A stretch of DNA of 46,075 nt from AC-32 sp035518635 (lineage in GTDB: Bacteria; Actinomycetota; Thermoleophilia; Gaiellales; Gaiellaceae): NCBI GenBank assembly GCA_035518635.1, contig DATIXI010000004.1, forward strand, positions 1-46,075, written 5' to 3'. Below the pieces are notes generated by a model that worked only from the letters and a program-made list of their open reading frames with translations, searched no databases and had not been told where the DNA came from. The position numbers and the translations under genes were made by a program. Below, piece by piece: positions 26,864-36,470 of the stretch; within the stretch, counting starts at the first letter, position 1, and every line of letters starts with the position of its first letter.

Positions 26864-28191
26864 CAGGCCTCGAGCTCGTGCTCGCGCTCTTCCGTCTCCG
26901 GCAGCGCGGAGAGCGGCGAGGCGGCGCGGCCGATTCCCTCGTAGGTGAACCCGGCCGAGCGCGCGGCCTCCGGGTCGAGGAGGTTGCGGCCGTCCAGGAT
27001 CAGCGGGCGGCTCATCGCATCCTTGACCTCGGCGGAGGCGAGCGAGCGGAGCTCGTCCCACTCGGTGACGATCACCGCGGCGTCGGCGCCTGCGACGGCC
27101 TCGAGCACGCTGTCGCAGAACGTCACGCCCTGGAGGAGATGGTTGGCGTCGGCGACCGGGTCCCACGCGCGCACGTGGGCGCCCTCGGCCAGCAGCCTCG
27201 AGGCCAGCACGAGCGACGGAGCCTCGCGGAGATCATCGGTATTCGGCTTGAACGCGAGCCCGAGCAGCGCGACGGTCCTGCCGCGCAGCTCGCCGAGGTG
27301 CTTTCCGAGCTTCCCGATCACGCGCCGCTTCTGCAGCTCGTTGACCTCGATCACCGCGTTCAGGAGCTGGAAGTGGTAACCCGAGTTCGAGGCGAGCTGC
27401 TTCAGCGCCACACCGTCCTTCGGGAAGCAGCTCCCGCCCCAGCCGATCCCCGCGCGCAGGAAGTGCGGGCCCAGCCTGTGGTCGAGGCCGATCCCCTTCG
27501 CGACTTCGACGACGTCCGCACCGGTGGCCTCGCAGACGTTCGCGATCTCGTTGATGAAGCTGATCCGCGTCATCAGGAACGCGTTCGCCGCGAGCTTGAT
27601 CATCTCCGCGGAGGCCACGTCGGCCCGCACGATCGGCGTCCCGAGCGGCTCGTAGAGCTCCGCCACGACGGCCCCGTCGGCCTCGGTGAACGCGCCGACG
27701 ACCACGCGGTCGGGCTTCATGAAGTCGCGTACGGCCGTACCCTCGGACAGGAACTCCGGGTTCGAGACGTAGCCGACGTGGTCGAGGCCGCGCGAGCCGA
27801 GCGTCGCGAGCACCTTCTCGCCGGTTCCGACCGGAACCGTGCTCTTCATCACGAGGAGGACGCGCCCTTCGGGCGGAGGCAGCTCGTCGACGACGGTCCA
27901 CACGGCAGAGAGGTCGGCGTCGCCCGAGTAGGTGGGCGGCGTGCCGACGCAGACGAACAGCACCTGTGCTCCGGCCAGGTCGCCCGTGTCGAGCGTGAAC
28001 GTCAGCCGGTCGCGGTTGCGCTGAAGCAGGTCCTCGAGCTCGGGCTCGTGGAACGGCACGCGCCCCGAGCCCAGCGCCTCGATCCGCTCGGGCACGATGT
28101 CGCGGACGACCACGTCGTGGCCGAGCTCCGCGAGGCACGCACCGGTGACGACGCCGACCCAGCCGGCCCCGAATATCCCGATTGCAGGCAT
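26863..28191 (-). CDS. ugd: UDP-glucose/UDP-mannuronate-type 6-dehydrogenase
   Basis: 442 residues from ATG 28191 (MPAIGIFGAGWVGVV); a GTG at 28206 would add five. It oxidises a UDP-hexose to the uronate with two NAD+. The Rossmann motif GAGWVG is at the N-terminus, followed by CVGTPP, PEFLSEGTAVRDF, the catalytic Cys in GWGGSCFPKD and KPNTDDLREAPSL. This set is typical of UDP-glucose dehydrogenases. It lies between the LCP ligase and the nucleotidyltransferase, consistent with making precursors for a uronate-containing surface polymer. Confidence 0.93.
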   Translation of the reverse strand: MPAIGIFGAGWVGVVTGACLAELGHDVVVRDIVPERIEALGSGRVPFHEPELEDLLQRNRDRLTFTLDTGDLAGAQVLFVCVGTPPTYSGDADLSAVWTVVDELPPPEGRVLLVMKSTVPVGTGEKVLATLGSRGLDHVGYVSNPEFLSEGTAVRDFMKPDRVVVGAFTEADGAVVAELYEPLGTPIVRADVASAEMIKLAANAFLMTRISFINEIANVCEATGADVVEVAKGIGLDHRLGPHFLRAGIGWGGSCFPKDGVALKQLASNSGYHFQLLNAVIEVNELQKRRVIGKLGKHLGELRGRTVALLGLAFKPNTDDLREAPSLVLASRLLAEGAHVRAWDPVADANHLLQGVTFCDSVLEAVAGADAAVIVTEWDELRSLASAEVKDAMSRPLILDGRNLLDPEAARSAGFTYEGIGRAASPLSALPETEEREHELEA

Positions 28192-28216
28192 TTTCCCGGG
28201 CGTCACGCGCCGGAGA

Positions 28217-30184
28217 CTATCGAGTCATCGGCCGGAGGCCGCGCGCGATCGCCAGCATCGTCTCGTTGGAGAGTGCGTTCAGGAGGCTGTTCACGACCCA
28301 GTAGCTCGCGCCGCCCGTCCGCAGCACGACCATGTGGAGCTGCGAGCCCGAGTAGTAGAGGTCGTAGCGCCGGCCGCCGACCCATTGCGTGAGGCTCTTG
28401 TCCGCGAGGATCGGCGCGTCGACCCACGGCGACTCCTGGATGCCCCAGTACTCGTTCGCGCCCATCCTGTAGGTGAGCCGCACCGTCGGGCTCCCTCCGA
28501 GCTGGTAGACACGCACGGGGGTCTCGCCGAGGCCGGAGTCGAAGTACGAGTTGCGCTCGAGCACCGTCGGCAGCTGGAGCCGGAACGGCATGCGCTTCTT
28601 GAGCCGGAACAGCGACGGCCGGGTCTCACCCGGGTCGACGCGGATGTTGGGCGGCTGGCGCACGGGCATTGTCGGCAGCACGATCGGGGTCAACTGGTCG
28701 TGGAACGTCGAGCCGACGACGAGCACGGTCAGCGCGCCGTTCGAGAGAGTCGCGATCTTCGGCGGCATCGGCGCGACGTCCGCACTCCCGACCAGCCGGG
28801 CGATCCGCTGGGCCGAGGACCTGCCGTTCGCCGCCCGCCTGGGGTCGAAGTAGACCTTCGAGTGGAAGTAGTTCCAGCTCGGCGCGTTGGCCGGCTGGTT
28901 GGTCGGCGGGAGGATGATCCGGTAGCCCTTCTGGCCGAGCAGGTAGCTGGCGTTCGCGGCCGAGCCGGCGATCCCGTTCCCGTTCAGCACGGTGAGCGAC
29001 ACCTGCGAGGGCGGGAGCGTGAACTTGTGGTGGATCTTGCGGCCGAGCGCGACCGCGGTCTGCGTGGCCGGCGCCTCCACGTCCGGGCTGAGGAAGCTCT
29101 GCACGGCCGCGGAGATGCTCGACTGCGGCGCGTAGACCTCGTTGCCGACGGTGAGGTTGTCGATCTTGGTCTGGAACACCCGCCCGTGCGGGAGGTGGTA
29201 CGCGAACGAGGCGTAGCGCAGGATCGTGTTCAGGTCGAGGTGGCCGCCGCCGCCGACGCCGATCTCGATGTAGTGGTGGTCGGCGATCGTGTTCACGATC
29301 CCGACGAGGCTCTGCGGCCCGAGCGAGTCGGCGACCCGCTGGCGCATCGCGCTCACGAACTCCTGCTGGCGCGCGAGCCGGTACAGGTCGGAGTCGGTGT
29401 GCCGGAAGCGGACGAACTGGAGCGCGTGCTTGCCGTCCATCAGCTGGTAGCCCGGCTGGAGATCGATGTTCGCGTAGTCCGTTAGCTGCGTACCGACGTT
29501 CTTGTTGTAGTAGCGACGGTCGACGTCCATCCAGATGCCGCCGAGCTTGTTCACGACCGCGATGAAGCCGAGGAAATTGACGCTGATCAGGTAGTTGACG
29601 GGAACACCCGTGAGGTGCTTGACGGTCTCCAGCGCGCCGCTCGCCCCGCAGAACGCGTACGCGGAGTTGATCCGCCCGGTGCCGTACGAGCTCGGCGGCC
29701 CGGTGTGGGTTTTCGACGGGCAGTAGATCGGCACGACGAGGTCGCGCGGGAACGAGAGCAGCGAGATCGTCTTCGTGGTCGGGTCGGCGCGGATCAGCAT
29801 CATCGTGTCCGAGCGCGAGGGCGAGTTGCCGTCGCCCGCGCGGTGGTCGTAGCCGACGACGAGCGCGACCGTCGGATGGTGCGCGTCCGGGATCGTGGCG
29901 AGGCTCGGCTGCGCGCGCTTGCACGTGATCGAGCTGCAGCCGAGAGCCTTCGCGCTCTCGTGCGCCCAGAGGTAGAAGCCGCCCACGAGGCCGGCGACCA
30001 CGATCAGCAGCAGGACGATCAGCCAGAGGAAGAACTTGCCGATCGTCTTGGCCACTCCGGGCCTCGACGGCGGCGGCTGGCGGTAGAGCGTGACCGGCGA
30101 GAGCGTCCCGGGCGGAATGACCGCTCGGCCGTTCCCGTTCACCGCGGCCCCGCGGCCGATGCCTCTCTTGAGCGTCGTCTTCAT
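28217..30184 (-). CDS. LytR-CpsA-Psr (LCP) family cell-wall polymer ligase
   Basis: 655 residues. A cytoplasmic Pro-rich N-terminus precedes one membrane helix (about 50-73: FFLWLIVLLLIVVAGLVGGF). The LCP domain follows: SRSDTMMLIRADP with phosphate-binding Arg/Asp, SFPRDLVVPI, and FVRFRHTDSDLYRLARQQEF. The C-terminal part has LytR_C-like segments (SLTVLNGNGIAGSA). LCP proteins move polyprenyl-linked glycopolymers onto peptidoglycan. It is first in an operon with ugd, a nucleotidyltransferase and the cupin. ATG 30184 has no clear ribosome site. The extra C-terminal region (about 470-655) is unassigned. Confidence 0.92.
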   Translation of the reverse strand: MKTTLKRGIGRGAAVNGNGRAVIPPGTLSPVTLYRQPPPSRPGVAKTIGKFFLWLIVLLLIVVAGLVGGFYLWAHESAKALGCSSITCKRAQPSLATIPDAHHPTVALVVGYDHRAGDGNSPSRSDTMMLIRADPTTKTISLLSFPRDLVVPIYCPSKTHTGPPSSYGTGRINSAYAFCGASGALETVKHLTGVPVNYLISVNFLGFIAVVNKLGGIWMDVDRRYYNKNVGTQLTDYANIDLQPGYQLMDGKHALQFVRFRHTDSDLYRLARQQEFVSAMRQRVADSLGPQSLVGIVNTIADHHYIEIGVGGGGHLDLNTILRYASFAYHLPHGRVFQTKIDNLTVGNEVYAPQSSISAAVQSFLSPDVEAPATQTAVALGRKIHHKFTLPPSQVSLTVLNGNGIAGSAANASYLLGQKGYRIILPPTNQPANAPSWNYFHSKVYFDPRRAANGRSSAQRIARLVGSADVAPMPPKIATLSNGALTVLVVGSTFHDQLTPIVLPTMPVRQPPNIRVDPGETRPSLFRLKKRMPFRLQLPTVLERNSYFDSGLGETPVRVYQLGGSPTVRLTYRMGANEYWGIQESPWVDAPILADKSLTQWVGGRRYDLYYSGSQLHMVVLRTGGASYWVVNSLLNALSNETMLAIARGLRPMTR

Positions 30185-30226
30185 CCGTAAGAACGCGAAA
30201 ACGCCCGGAAAGGCGCTCGCCGCGCA

Positions 30227-31408
30227 TCAGGATAGCCGAGACTCCGGAGGGGCTTGGCCCTTCCTGTAGGCGAGCGCCGCCTCGGCGAGGCGGGCTCCTT
30301 CGACAAGCGCGCACAGCTTCTCGTAAGCAACCTCCCAGCTGCGGGTTCGAAGGCCGCAATCCGGGCAGACATCGATTCGCTCCGGGCCGCCGAACACCTC
30401 CACCGCGTACAGGATCCTGTCGCGCACGAGCTCGGACGACTCGACGAAGTCGGTGTGGATGTCGAGCACGCCGAGGCCGAGCGACGGTTCGTACGAGAGG
30501 TCGCGGAACTTCGAGATCACCTCGTAGCCCGGGCGGTCCGCGGCGGAGTCGCCGAGCTCTCGCCGGTCGTAGTTGGCGAAGCCGACGCAGTACTGGCGGC
30601 AGCCGCTCATGCCCTCGATCGCCGGGAAGAAGAGGTCGTAGTCGGAGAAGCAGAGATGCGTCGAGAACAGGCAGTCGAGCCCTTCGACGCTGACGTTGAA
30701 GCTCTCGACGAACAGGTCGAGCTCGTCGGCCTCGGTCGAGGCGCCGGGCTCGTCGATCTGGATCCAGGTGGCGCCGAGCTCGATGAGCGCCTCGAGGTTC
30801 GGGCGGATCAGGTTCCGCGCGATGTCGAGCGTCAGCTCGCGCCGGGCCGCAACCTCCTGCTTGCGCCCGTACCCCGCCCCGAGACGGCCCTCCTTCGGCG
30901 TGTGGTGCTCGTCGTACGACCAGACCGCGAGCGTGTACGCGCCGGTGATCGGAATCTTCAGCCTCGCCTTCGCCACCGACTGCAGGAACGAGAACTCGGC
31001 GTTGTGGTACGGCTCCTGCAGCGAGACCGGGCCGGTCGCGGCCGACTTGGAGTAGTACTTGTTGTCGAAGCTCCGCACGATGCCGCGCGGCTCGAAGCCG
31101 TTTGCGTGCGCGATCGCCCACGCGTACATCTCGCTCCTCGTCTGCTCGCCGTCCCAGATCACGTCGAGGCCGGCGGCCTCCTGCATGCGGACGCAGTAGC
31201 GGCTCGACCAGAGCGCCACGTCGTCCGGGTCGGCTCCTCCTCGCTCGAGCGACTCGACCAGTTCCTCGTGGCCCTCGACGCCGACCTTCTCGCCCCAGGC
31301 GCGCGCGTGCTGGACGTCGCTCTCCTCGAGCTCGCGCCCCTGGCTCGTCTTGACCAGCCACGGCGGCTTGGCCAGCGAGCCGATCTCGTGCGTCAGGAAG
31401 CGGCTCAC
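30227..31408 (-). CDS. MetE C-terminal-type methionine synthase (catalytic half)
   Basis: 393 residues homologous to the C-terminal barrel of cobalamin-independent methionine synthase (archaeal-type stand-alone MetE). Zinc-ligand positions are visible: FSTHLCFSDY (His and Cys) and DVCPDCGLRT (Cys). Substrate regions include WIQIDEPGASTEADE and LDIHTDF. It would transfer a methyl group to homocysteine; the methyl donor in such short forms is uncertain. The GTG at 31406-31408 overlaps the upstream MetE-N-like gene as GTGA. Together with ahcY it closes the homocysteine-to-methionine step. Confidence 0.88.
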   Translation of the reverse strand: MSRFLTHEIGSLAKPPWLVKTSQGRELEESDVQHARAWGEKVGVEGHEELVESLERGGADPDDVALWSSRYCVRMQEAAGLDVIWDGEQTRSEMYAWAIAHANGFEPRGIVRSFDNKYYSKSAATGPVSLQEPYHNAEFSFLQSVAKARLKIPITGAYTLAVWSYDEHHTPKEGRLGAGYGRKQEVAARRELTLDIARNLIRPNLEALIELGATWIQIDEPGASTEADELDLFVESFNVSVEGLDCLFSTHLCFSDYDLFFPAIEGMSGCRQYCVGFANYDRRELGDSAADRPGYEVISKFRDLSYEPSLGLGVLDIHTDFVESSELVRDRILYAVEVFGGPERIDVCPDCGLRTRSWEVAYEKLCALVEGARLAEAALAYRKGQAPPESRLS

Positions 31409-32313
31409 GCCGCCGCCTTCGCCCGGCCGAGGCGCGCCAGCTTCTCGCGCGCGATCGGCTCGGCCACGTACTGGAGGTCGCCGTTCGGGACGAGCGCGAT
31501 CCGCTCCACCCCGCGATCCCCGAGGCGAGCGGCGAACCTCGCGATCTCCTCGGGTTCCTCCGCGACCGAGCTGCGGACGTCGACGACGCCCGCGAGCAGG
31601 AGCTTGTCGAAGCCCTCGGGGACCGCGTCGAGGTGCGTGGCGTAGAAGTCGATCCCGAGCCCGTCGACGGGGAGGTCCGCCGCGCCCTGCTCGAGCAGCG
31701 GGCCCGCGTCCGAGAACGGGAACCACAGCGCGAGTCTCGCCCGGTTCGAGAGCGCCTCGAGCGCCGGCTCCAGATCGCCCGGCGCGGCCCCGTCGGGCGC
31801 GAGGAACGGCTCGACGAGGACGACGAGCTCCGCGTCGAGTCCGGCGAGCGCCGGTGCCAGGACGTGCTCTGCCATCGCCTCGGGCGACACCCCGGTCCCG
31901 CGCGCGAGCGCGTACGGCGAGGGGAGCGTCCCGACCCGCGGGCCGGGCAGGGGCGATGCGTAGCGCCCGTCGAGCGGCCCAGAGAGCCGCGGCGCCTCGG
32001 CGGTCGCCTTTGGCGCGCGGTAGAAGGTGTTCGTGTCGAGGAAGCGCGTGAGCGCGCCCGTCTCGAGACCCTCGGCGGCCTCGAGGAGCGGGCGGAAGTG
32101 GTCCTGCCAGCGCAGCAAGCCATCGGAGAGCAGGTCGAGCCCGGCTTGCTGCTGCGCGGCGATCAGCTCGTCGAGGTCGTGCTCGACCTGACCGTCGACC
32201 TCCGCCTGGCCCGTCCGCCCCCGGTCGAGGTCGCGGGTCGCCTGCACGAGCGCCTCGGACCGCGGGTACATGCCGGGCGCGAAGGCTTCGAGCTGAATCC
32301 CCGAATCAGCCAC
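31405..32313 (-). CDS. MetE N-terminal-like protein
   Basis: 302 residues that resemble the N-terminal barrel of MetE/stand-alone methionine synthase partners: PRSEALVQATRDLDRGR, then QQQAGLDLLSDGLLRWQDHF and a C-terminal GDLQYVAEPIAREKL. It lacks the zinc-binding His-Cys and Cys clusters of the catalytic half. The start GTG 32313 lies inside atpC and overlaps its stop by eight bases; its own stop overlaps the catalytic half. It is probably a substrate-binding or structural partner of that half. It could instead be an independent methyltransferase. Confidence 0.8.
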   Translation of the reverse strand: MADSGIQLEAFAPGMYPRSEALVQATRDLDRGRTGQAEVDGQVEHDLDELIAAQQQAGLDLLSDGLLRWQDHFRPLLEAAEGLETGALTRFLDTNTFYRAPKATAEAPRLSGPLDGRYASPLPGPRVGTLPSPYALARGTGVSPEAMAEHVLAPALAGLDAELVVLVEPFLAPDGAAPGDLEPALEALSNRARLALWFPFSDAGPLLEQGAADLPVDGLGIDFYATHLDAVPEGFDKLLLAGVVDVRSSVAEEPEEIARFAARLGDRGVERIALVPNGDLQYVAEPIAREKLARLGRAKAAA

Positions 32314-32734
32314 GGCCGATGACGCTCAGCTGGTTCTCGGCGTGCCGAATCCGCTGCTCGAGCTGCCAGCGGTCGGCGTCGGAGACTCCGCTCTCGACGC
32401 GCTCCAGCTCGGCCCGCGCCTCCTCCAGCTGGCCCTGCGCGCGTGCCTGGTCGATCTCGCGTGCCTCGACGGCGTCGTCGACGAGCGCGAGCGCGCGGTC
32501 CTGCTCGACCTTGAAGAAGCCGGGCCCGGTTGCGAACTCGAGCACGTCCTCGGCGTCACGGTCGCGGTAGACCCGGGTGCTGCCCGCGTTCAGCAGCGCG
32601 ACGAGCGGCGCGTGGCGTGCGAGCACGCCGATTTCACCGTCAGCGCCAGGGACCACGAGCATCTCGGCCTCGCCCTCGAAGGCAGGGCCCTCTGGGGTGA
32701 CGAGGGAGACGCTGAAGAGGTGCTTGTCCGCCAC
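32306..32734 (-). CDS. atpC: ATP synthase epsilon subunit
   Basis: 142 residues: an N-terminal beta-sandwich (LVTPEGPAFEGEAEMLVVPG, GVLARHAPLVALL) and a C-terminal helical hairpin (RAQGQLEEARAELERVESG). Epsilon connects the rotor to the c-ring and can inhibit ATP hydrolysis. GTG 32734 fits the family start; the frame upstream belongs to atpD in another frame. It begins 15 bases after the atpD stop. The 3' end overlaps the MetE-N-like gene by eight bases. Confidence 0.93.
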   Translation of the reverse strand: MADKHLFSVSLVTPEGPAFEGEAEMLVVPGADGEIGVLARHAPLVALLNAGSTRVYRDRDAEDVLEFATGPGFFKVEQDRALALVDDAVEAREIDQARAQGQLEEARAELERVESGVSDADRWQLEQRIRHAENQLSVIGRG

Positions 32735-32748
32735 GGGGAAGGCGTCGA

Positions 32749-34263
32749 TCAGACGGCGGCCGGCTCGGGCTCCCGCGCGTCCTCGGGCTCCTCGGGCTCC
32801 TCCTCGGCTCCCGCAGCCGCCTGCGGCTCCTCCTCGCCGGCGAGCTGCTTGCCCTTCTCCACGGCCTCGTCGATCGTGCCGACCATGTAGAACGCCTGCT
32901 CGGGAAGGTCGTCGTGCTTGCCCTCGATGACCTCCCGGAAGCCCGCGATCGTGTCCTCGAGCTTCACATAGCGGCCCTCCTGGCCGGTGAACTGCTCGGC
33001 CACGAAGTTCGGCTGAGAGAGGAAGCGCTGGATGCGACGCGCCCGGGCGACGACCACCTTGTCCTCGTCGGAGAGCTCGTCGATGCCCAGGATCGCGATG
33101 ATGTCCTGCAGGTCCTTGTAGCGCTGCAGGATCTCCTGCACGCGGGTCGCGGTGTCGTAGTGCTCGTCCGAGACGATCCCGGGCTGAAGGGCGCGCGAGA
33201 ACGAGGCGAGCGGGTCCATCGCCGGGTAGATCCCCTGCTCGACGATCGAGCGCTCGAGCACGACCGAGGAGTCCAGGTGCGCGAACGTGTTCGCGGGGGC
33301 CGGGTCGGTGTAGTCGTCGGCCGGGACGAAGATCGCCTGGATCGAGGTGACCGAGCCGGTCTGCGTGGACGTGATCCGCTCCTGGAGCTGGCCCATCTCG
33401 GTCGCAAGCGTCGGCTGGTAGCCCACGGCGCTCGGCATTCGGCCCAGGAGGGCGGAGACCTCGGAACCCGCCTGGACGAAGCGGAAGATGTTGTCGATGA
33501 AGAGCAGCACGTCCTGGCCCTGGTCGCGGAAGTACTCGGCCATCGTCAATCCGGAGAGGCCCACGCGTAGACGCGCGCCCGGGGGCTCGTTCATCTGCCC
33601 GTAGCAGAGGGCGACCTTGTCGATCACGCCCGACTCGCTCATCTCGAGCCAGAGGTCGTTGCCCTCGCGGGTGCGCTCGCCGACGCCGGAGAAGACAGAG
33701 ACGCCGCCGTGCTCCAAGGCGACGTTGTGGATCAGCTCCATGATCAGCACCGTCTTCCCCACTCCGGCGCCGCCGAACAGGCCGATCTTGCCGCCGCGCA
33801 CGAACGGCGCGACGAGGTCGATGACCTTGATCCCGGTCTCGAAGATCTCGACCTTCGCCGAGAGATCCTGGAACTCGGGCGGATCGCGGTGGATCGGCCA
33901 GCGCTCGCCTTCGGCGGCCTCCCTGCCGTCCACGGGCTCGCCGATGACGTTCCACAGCCGGCCGAGCGTCTGCTCTCCGACGGGAACGGTGATCGGCGCA
34001 CCGGTGTCGATCACGTCGACGCCGCGCGGGATGCCGTCGGTCGAGTCCATCGCCACGGCCCGGACGCGGTCGTCGCCCAGGTGCTGTTGCACCTCGGCCA
34101 CGATGTCCATCGCGGGCCGGCCCTCGCGCTCCGGGACGGAGATCCTGAGCGCGGTGTTGATCTCGGGCAGCCGGTCGGAGAAGACGGCGTCGACGACGAC
34201 GCCCTTGATCTCGAGCACCTGGCCCACGTTCGGGGCGCCGTTCTTCGCGTGGTCGTCAGCCAT
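32749..34263 (-). CDS. atpD: ATP synthase beta subunit
   Basis: 504 residues. Catalytic subunit of F1, with Walker A GGAGVGKTV, the GERTREGNDLW motif and Walker B QDVLLFIDNIFRF. DELSEED-type region reads DELSDEDKVVVARARR. The C-terminal about 30 residues form an extra Glu/Ala-rich acidic tail (EEPEEPEDAREPEPAAV) beyond the normal end. ATG 34263 is used. Unlike the usual order, the gene is not next to atpG but follows a 225-base spacer after an anti-sigma-like gene. Confidence 0.97.
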   Translation of the reverse strand: MADDHAKNGAPNVGQVLEIKGVVVDAVFSDRLPEINTALRISVPEREGRPAMDIVAEVQQHLGDDRVRAVAMDSTDGIPRGVDVIDTGAPITVPVGEQTLGRLWNVIGEPVDGREAAEGERWPIHRDPPEFQDLSAKVEIFETGIKVIDLVAPFVRGGKIGLFGGAGVGKTVLIMELIHNVALEHGGVSVFSGVGERTREGNDLWLEMSESGVIDKVALCYGQMNEPPGARLRVGLSGLTMAEYFRDQGQDVLLFIDNIFRFVQAGSEVSALLGRMPSAVGYQPTLATEMGQLQERITSTQTGSVTSIQAIFVPADDYTDPAPANTFAHLDSSVVLERSIVEQGIYPAMDPLASFSRALQPGIVSDEHYDTATRVQEILQRYKDLQDIIAILGIDELSDEDKVVVARARRIQRFLSQPNFVAEQFTGQEGRYVKLEDTIAGFREVIEGKHDDLPEQAFYMVGTIDEAVEKGKQLAGEEEPQAAAGAEEEPEEPEDAREPEPAAV

Positions 34264-34488
34264 CAGCCATCGATCTCCTGGAGCAGTGGATTCAGAGGGT
34301 GGCGCGAGAAGCGGAAGCGCCGGCGAAGCGCCCGGAGTTTAGCGAAACGCCGCGCGTCGGGATTCGCGCTCTCGACGCAATCCATGAAACGCTGCTCCTC
34401 GAGCGCAGTCGCCACCCGGGCGACGTGGTCGAGGCTTCAGACGTGCGACGTGACGAGCGACGCGATCATCGCCCTCACGATACCGCTA

Positions 34489-34965
34489 CTAGCCGGAGGC
34501 CGGACCCCCCGCGCGGCCGACCGGCACGCGAGGAGTGAGCTCGGATCGGCGCACCGCGCGGAAGGCGTCGATGCCCTCGGTCCGGGTGTCTCCGCGCGAG
34601 ACGATGACCCGGGTCTGCTGCTGAAGCGGCAGCTGCGAGCGGGTGTGCAGCGTGACGCTGCTGAGCGCCCCGGCGAGGCCGGCCGCCACCGCGACGGCCA
34701 CCGCCGCAGCACCGACCTGGAGGGGGCGCAGCGAGAAGCGGCTGCGGCGAGGCGGCAGCGCGATCTGCCGCTCGAGTCCCTCGAGTGGCGCCGTGCGCAG
34801 CGCGACCGTCATCGACGTGAGCTCTGCCTTCAGAGAACGGCAAGCCGCGCACGCCTCGAGGTGCGACTCCAGCCGGGCAGACTCGAGCTCGGAGAGCTCA
34901 CCGTCGAGCTCGAGCGAGACGAGCTCGCCGGTGCGACGGCATGACAGTTGGCTCATGGGCCCCAT
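34489..34965 (-). CDS. zf-HC2 anti-sigma-factor-like membrane protein
   Basis: 158 residues. The N-terminus has the ZAS/zf-HC2 pattern (CRRTGELVSLELDGELSELE then HLEACAACRSLKAEL), with His and two Cys in HxxxCxxC. One membrane helix follows (about 94-112, AAAVAVAVAAGLAGALSSV) and a short extracellular tail. Such proteins sequester ECF sigma factors, but no sigma-factor gene is adjacent; the partner may be elsewhere. ATG 34965 or ATG 34956 could be the start. Confidence 0.8.
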   Translation of the reverse strand: MGPMSQLSCRRTGELVSLELDGELSELESARLESHLEACAACRSLKAELTSMTVALRTAPLEGLERQIALPPRRSRFSLRPLQVGAAAVAVAVAAGLAGALSSVTLHTRSQLPLQQQTRVIVSRGDTRTEGIDAFRAVRRSELTPRVPVGRAGGPASG

Positions 34966-35014
34966 ATCGGTTCTGACGGCATCGACGCTCCATAGTTAGC
35001 ACATGCCGAGATCT

Positions 35015-35371
35015 CTACACCGAATCGACAGCCACGCCCAGAAGGATTAGCGCGAAGCCCAGCGAGAGATACACGGCCGAGGTGTTCATCGTTTCCCGAA
35101 CCTCCTCGCGGTTCGCCCAGCGCACGAAGCGAGAGCCGAAGATCGGCGTCGGCTTGTCCCCTTTCGGCCTGGCGGGCCCACGATTGCCGACGAAGAAGCC
35201 GCCGATCAGCAGCCCGGAGCCGACGAGGTAGTAGCCGATCGCGATCGATCGGCTGAGATCCGACCCGGTGAGAAGGCCGAGAAGCGCCGATCCGACCGCC
35301 GTGGCTCCGGCCAACATTCCGAGAACCGTCAGAAAGCGGCGCACCCCGGCGAGGAAGACGGCACGCTCCAT
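35015..35371 (-). CDS. Small membrane protein of unknown function
   Basis: 118 residues with three hydrophobic segments (about 12-34, 44-62 and 96-116) and a central charged cytoplasmic loop (GPARPKGDKPTPIFGSRFVRWANREEVRET). I do not recognise the family. It lies 12 bases after oppF and could be read through from the opp operon. No catalytic motif is visible. Confidence 0.75.
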   Translation of the reverse strand: MERAVFLAGVRRFLTVLGMLAGATAVGSALLGLLTGSDLSRSIAIGYYLVGSGLLIGGFFVGNRGPARPKGDKPTPIFGSRFVRWANREEVRETMNTSAVYLSLGFALILLGVAVDSV

Positions 35372-35382
35372 CTCGAGCTTCG

Positions 35383-36470
35383 CTAGCTGGCAGCCTCCGG
35401 CAGCGTGCTCTTCCGCATCTCGTCGGCCGTCATCGGCCAGCGTTCGAGCGGGTAATGGCAGGCCGCGAGGTGCCTCTCGCCGCCCATCGACCGGAGCTCC
35501 GGCTCGTCGACGTCACAATGGCCCTCACGGAAGCGCGGGCAGCGCGGGTGGAAGTTGCAGCCCGACGGCGGGTTGATCGGGTTCGGGACGTCACCCTCGA
35601 GGACGACCGGCGTCCGCTGCCGCCCCAGCTCGGGGTCGGGAATCGGCACCGCCGAGAGCAGCGCGCCCGTGTACGGGTGCTTCGGCTCCCTGTAGAGGTC
35701 GTCACGCGTCGCGATCTCCACGACCTTGCCGAGATACATGACCAGCACGCGGTCCGAGATGTGCCGCACGACGTTGAGGTCGTGAGCGATGAACAGGTAC
35801 GTGAGGCCGAAGTCGCGCTGGAGGTCCTTCAGGAGGTTGAGAATCTGCGCCTGCACCGACACATCGAGTGCCGAGACGGGCTCGTCGCAGACGATCAGCT
35901 TCGGGTTTACTGCGAGCGCTCGGGCGACCCCGATGCGCTGCCGCTGGCCGCCCGAGAACTCGAACGGGAAGCGGTTGTAGTGCTCGGGGTTGAGCCCGAC
36001 CACCTCGAGCAGCTCCTGCACGCGCCGCTTGATCTCGGCCTCGGTGCCGAGCTTGTGGACCTCGAGCGCCTCGGCGACGATGAACCCGACGCGCTTCCGG
36101 GGATTGAGCGAAGCGTACGGGTCCTGGAACACCATCATCATCTCGCGGCGAATCGGCCGCATCTGCGCGCGCGAGAGACGCGTGATGTCGCGGCCGTCGA
36201 ACACGACCTTCCCCTCGGTCGCCTCGAGCAGCTTCATGACACAGCGCGCCATCGTCGACTTGCCGCAGCCCGACTCGCCGACGACGCCCAGGGTCTCTCC
36301 CTCGCGCAGCGTGAAGCTGACGCCGTCGACCGCCTTCACGGCGGCGACCTGCTTCTGGAAGATGATCCCGCGCGTGACCGGGAAGTGCTTCTTCAGGCCC
36401 TCGACGACCAGAAGCTCGCCGCCGCCGCTGCCGTCCGTCGAGACGGCCGGTGCCGAAGCCGTCTCGGACA

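Noticed and set aside
34264..34488. A small gene between the anti-sigma-like gene and atpD
   Set aside because: Frames here are shadows; only a TAAACT -10-like box (34336-34341, minus strand) with no good -35 is seen.
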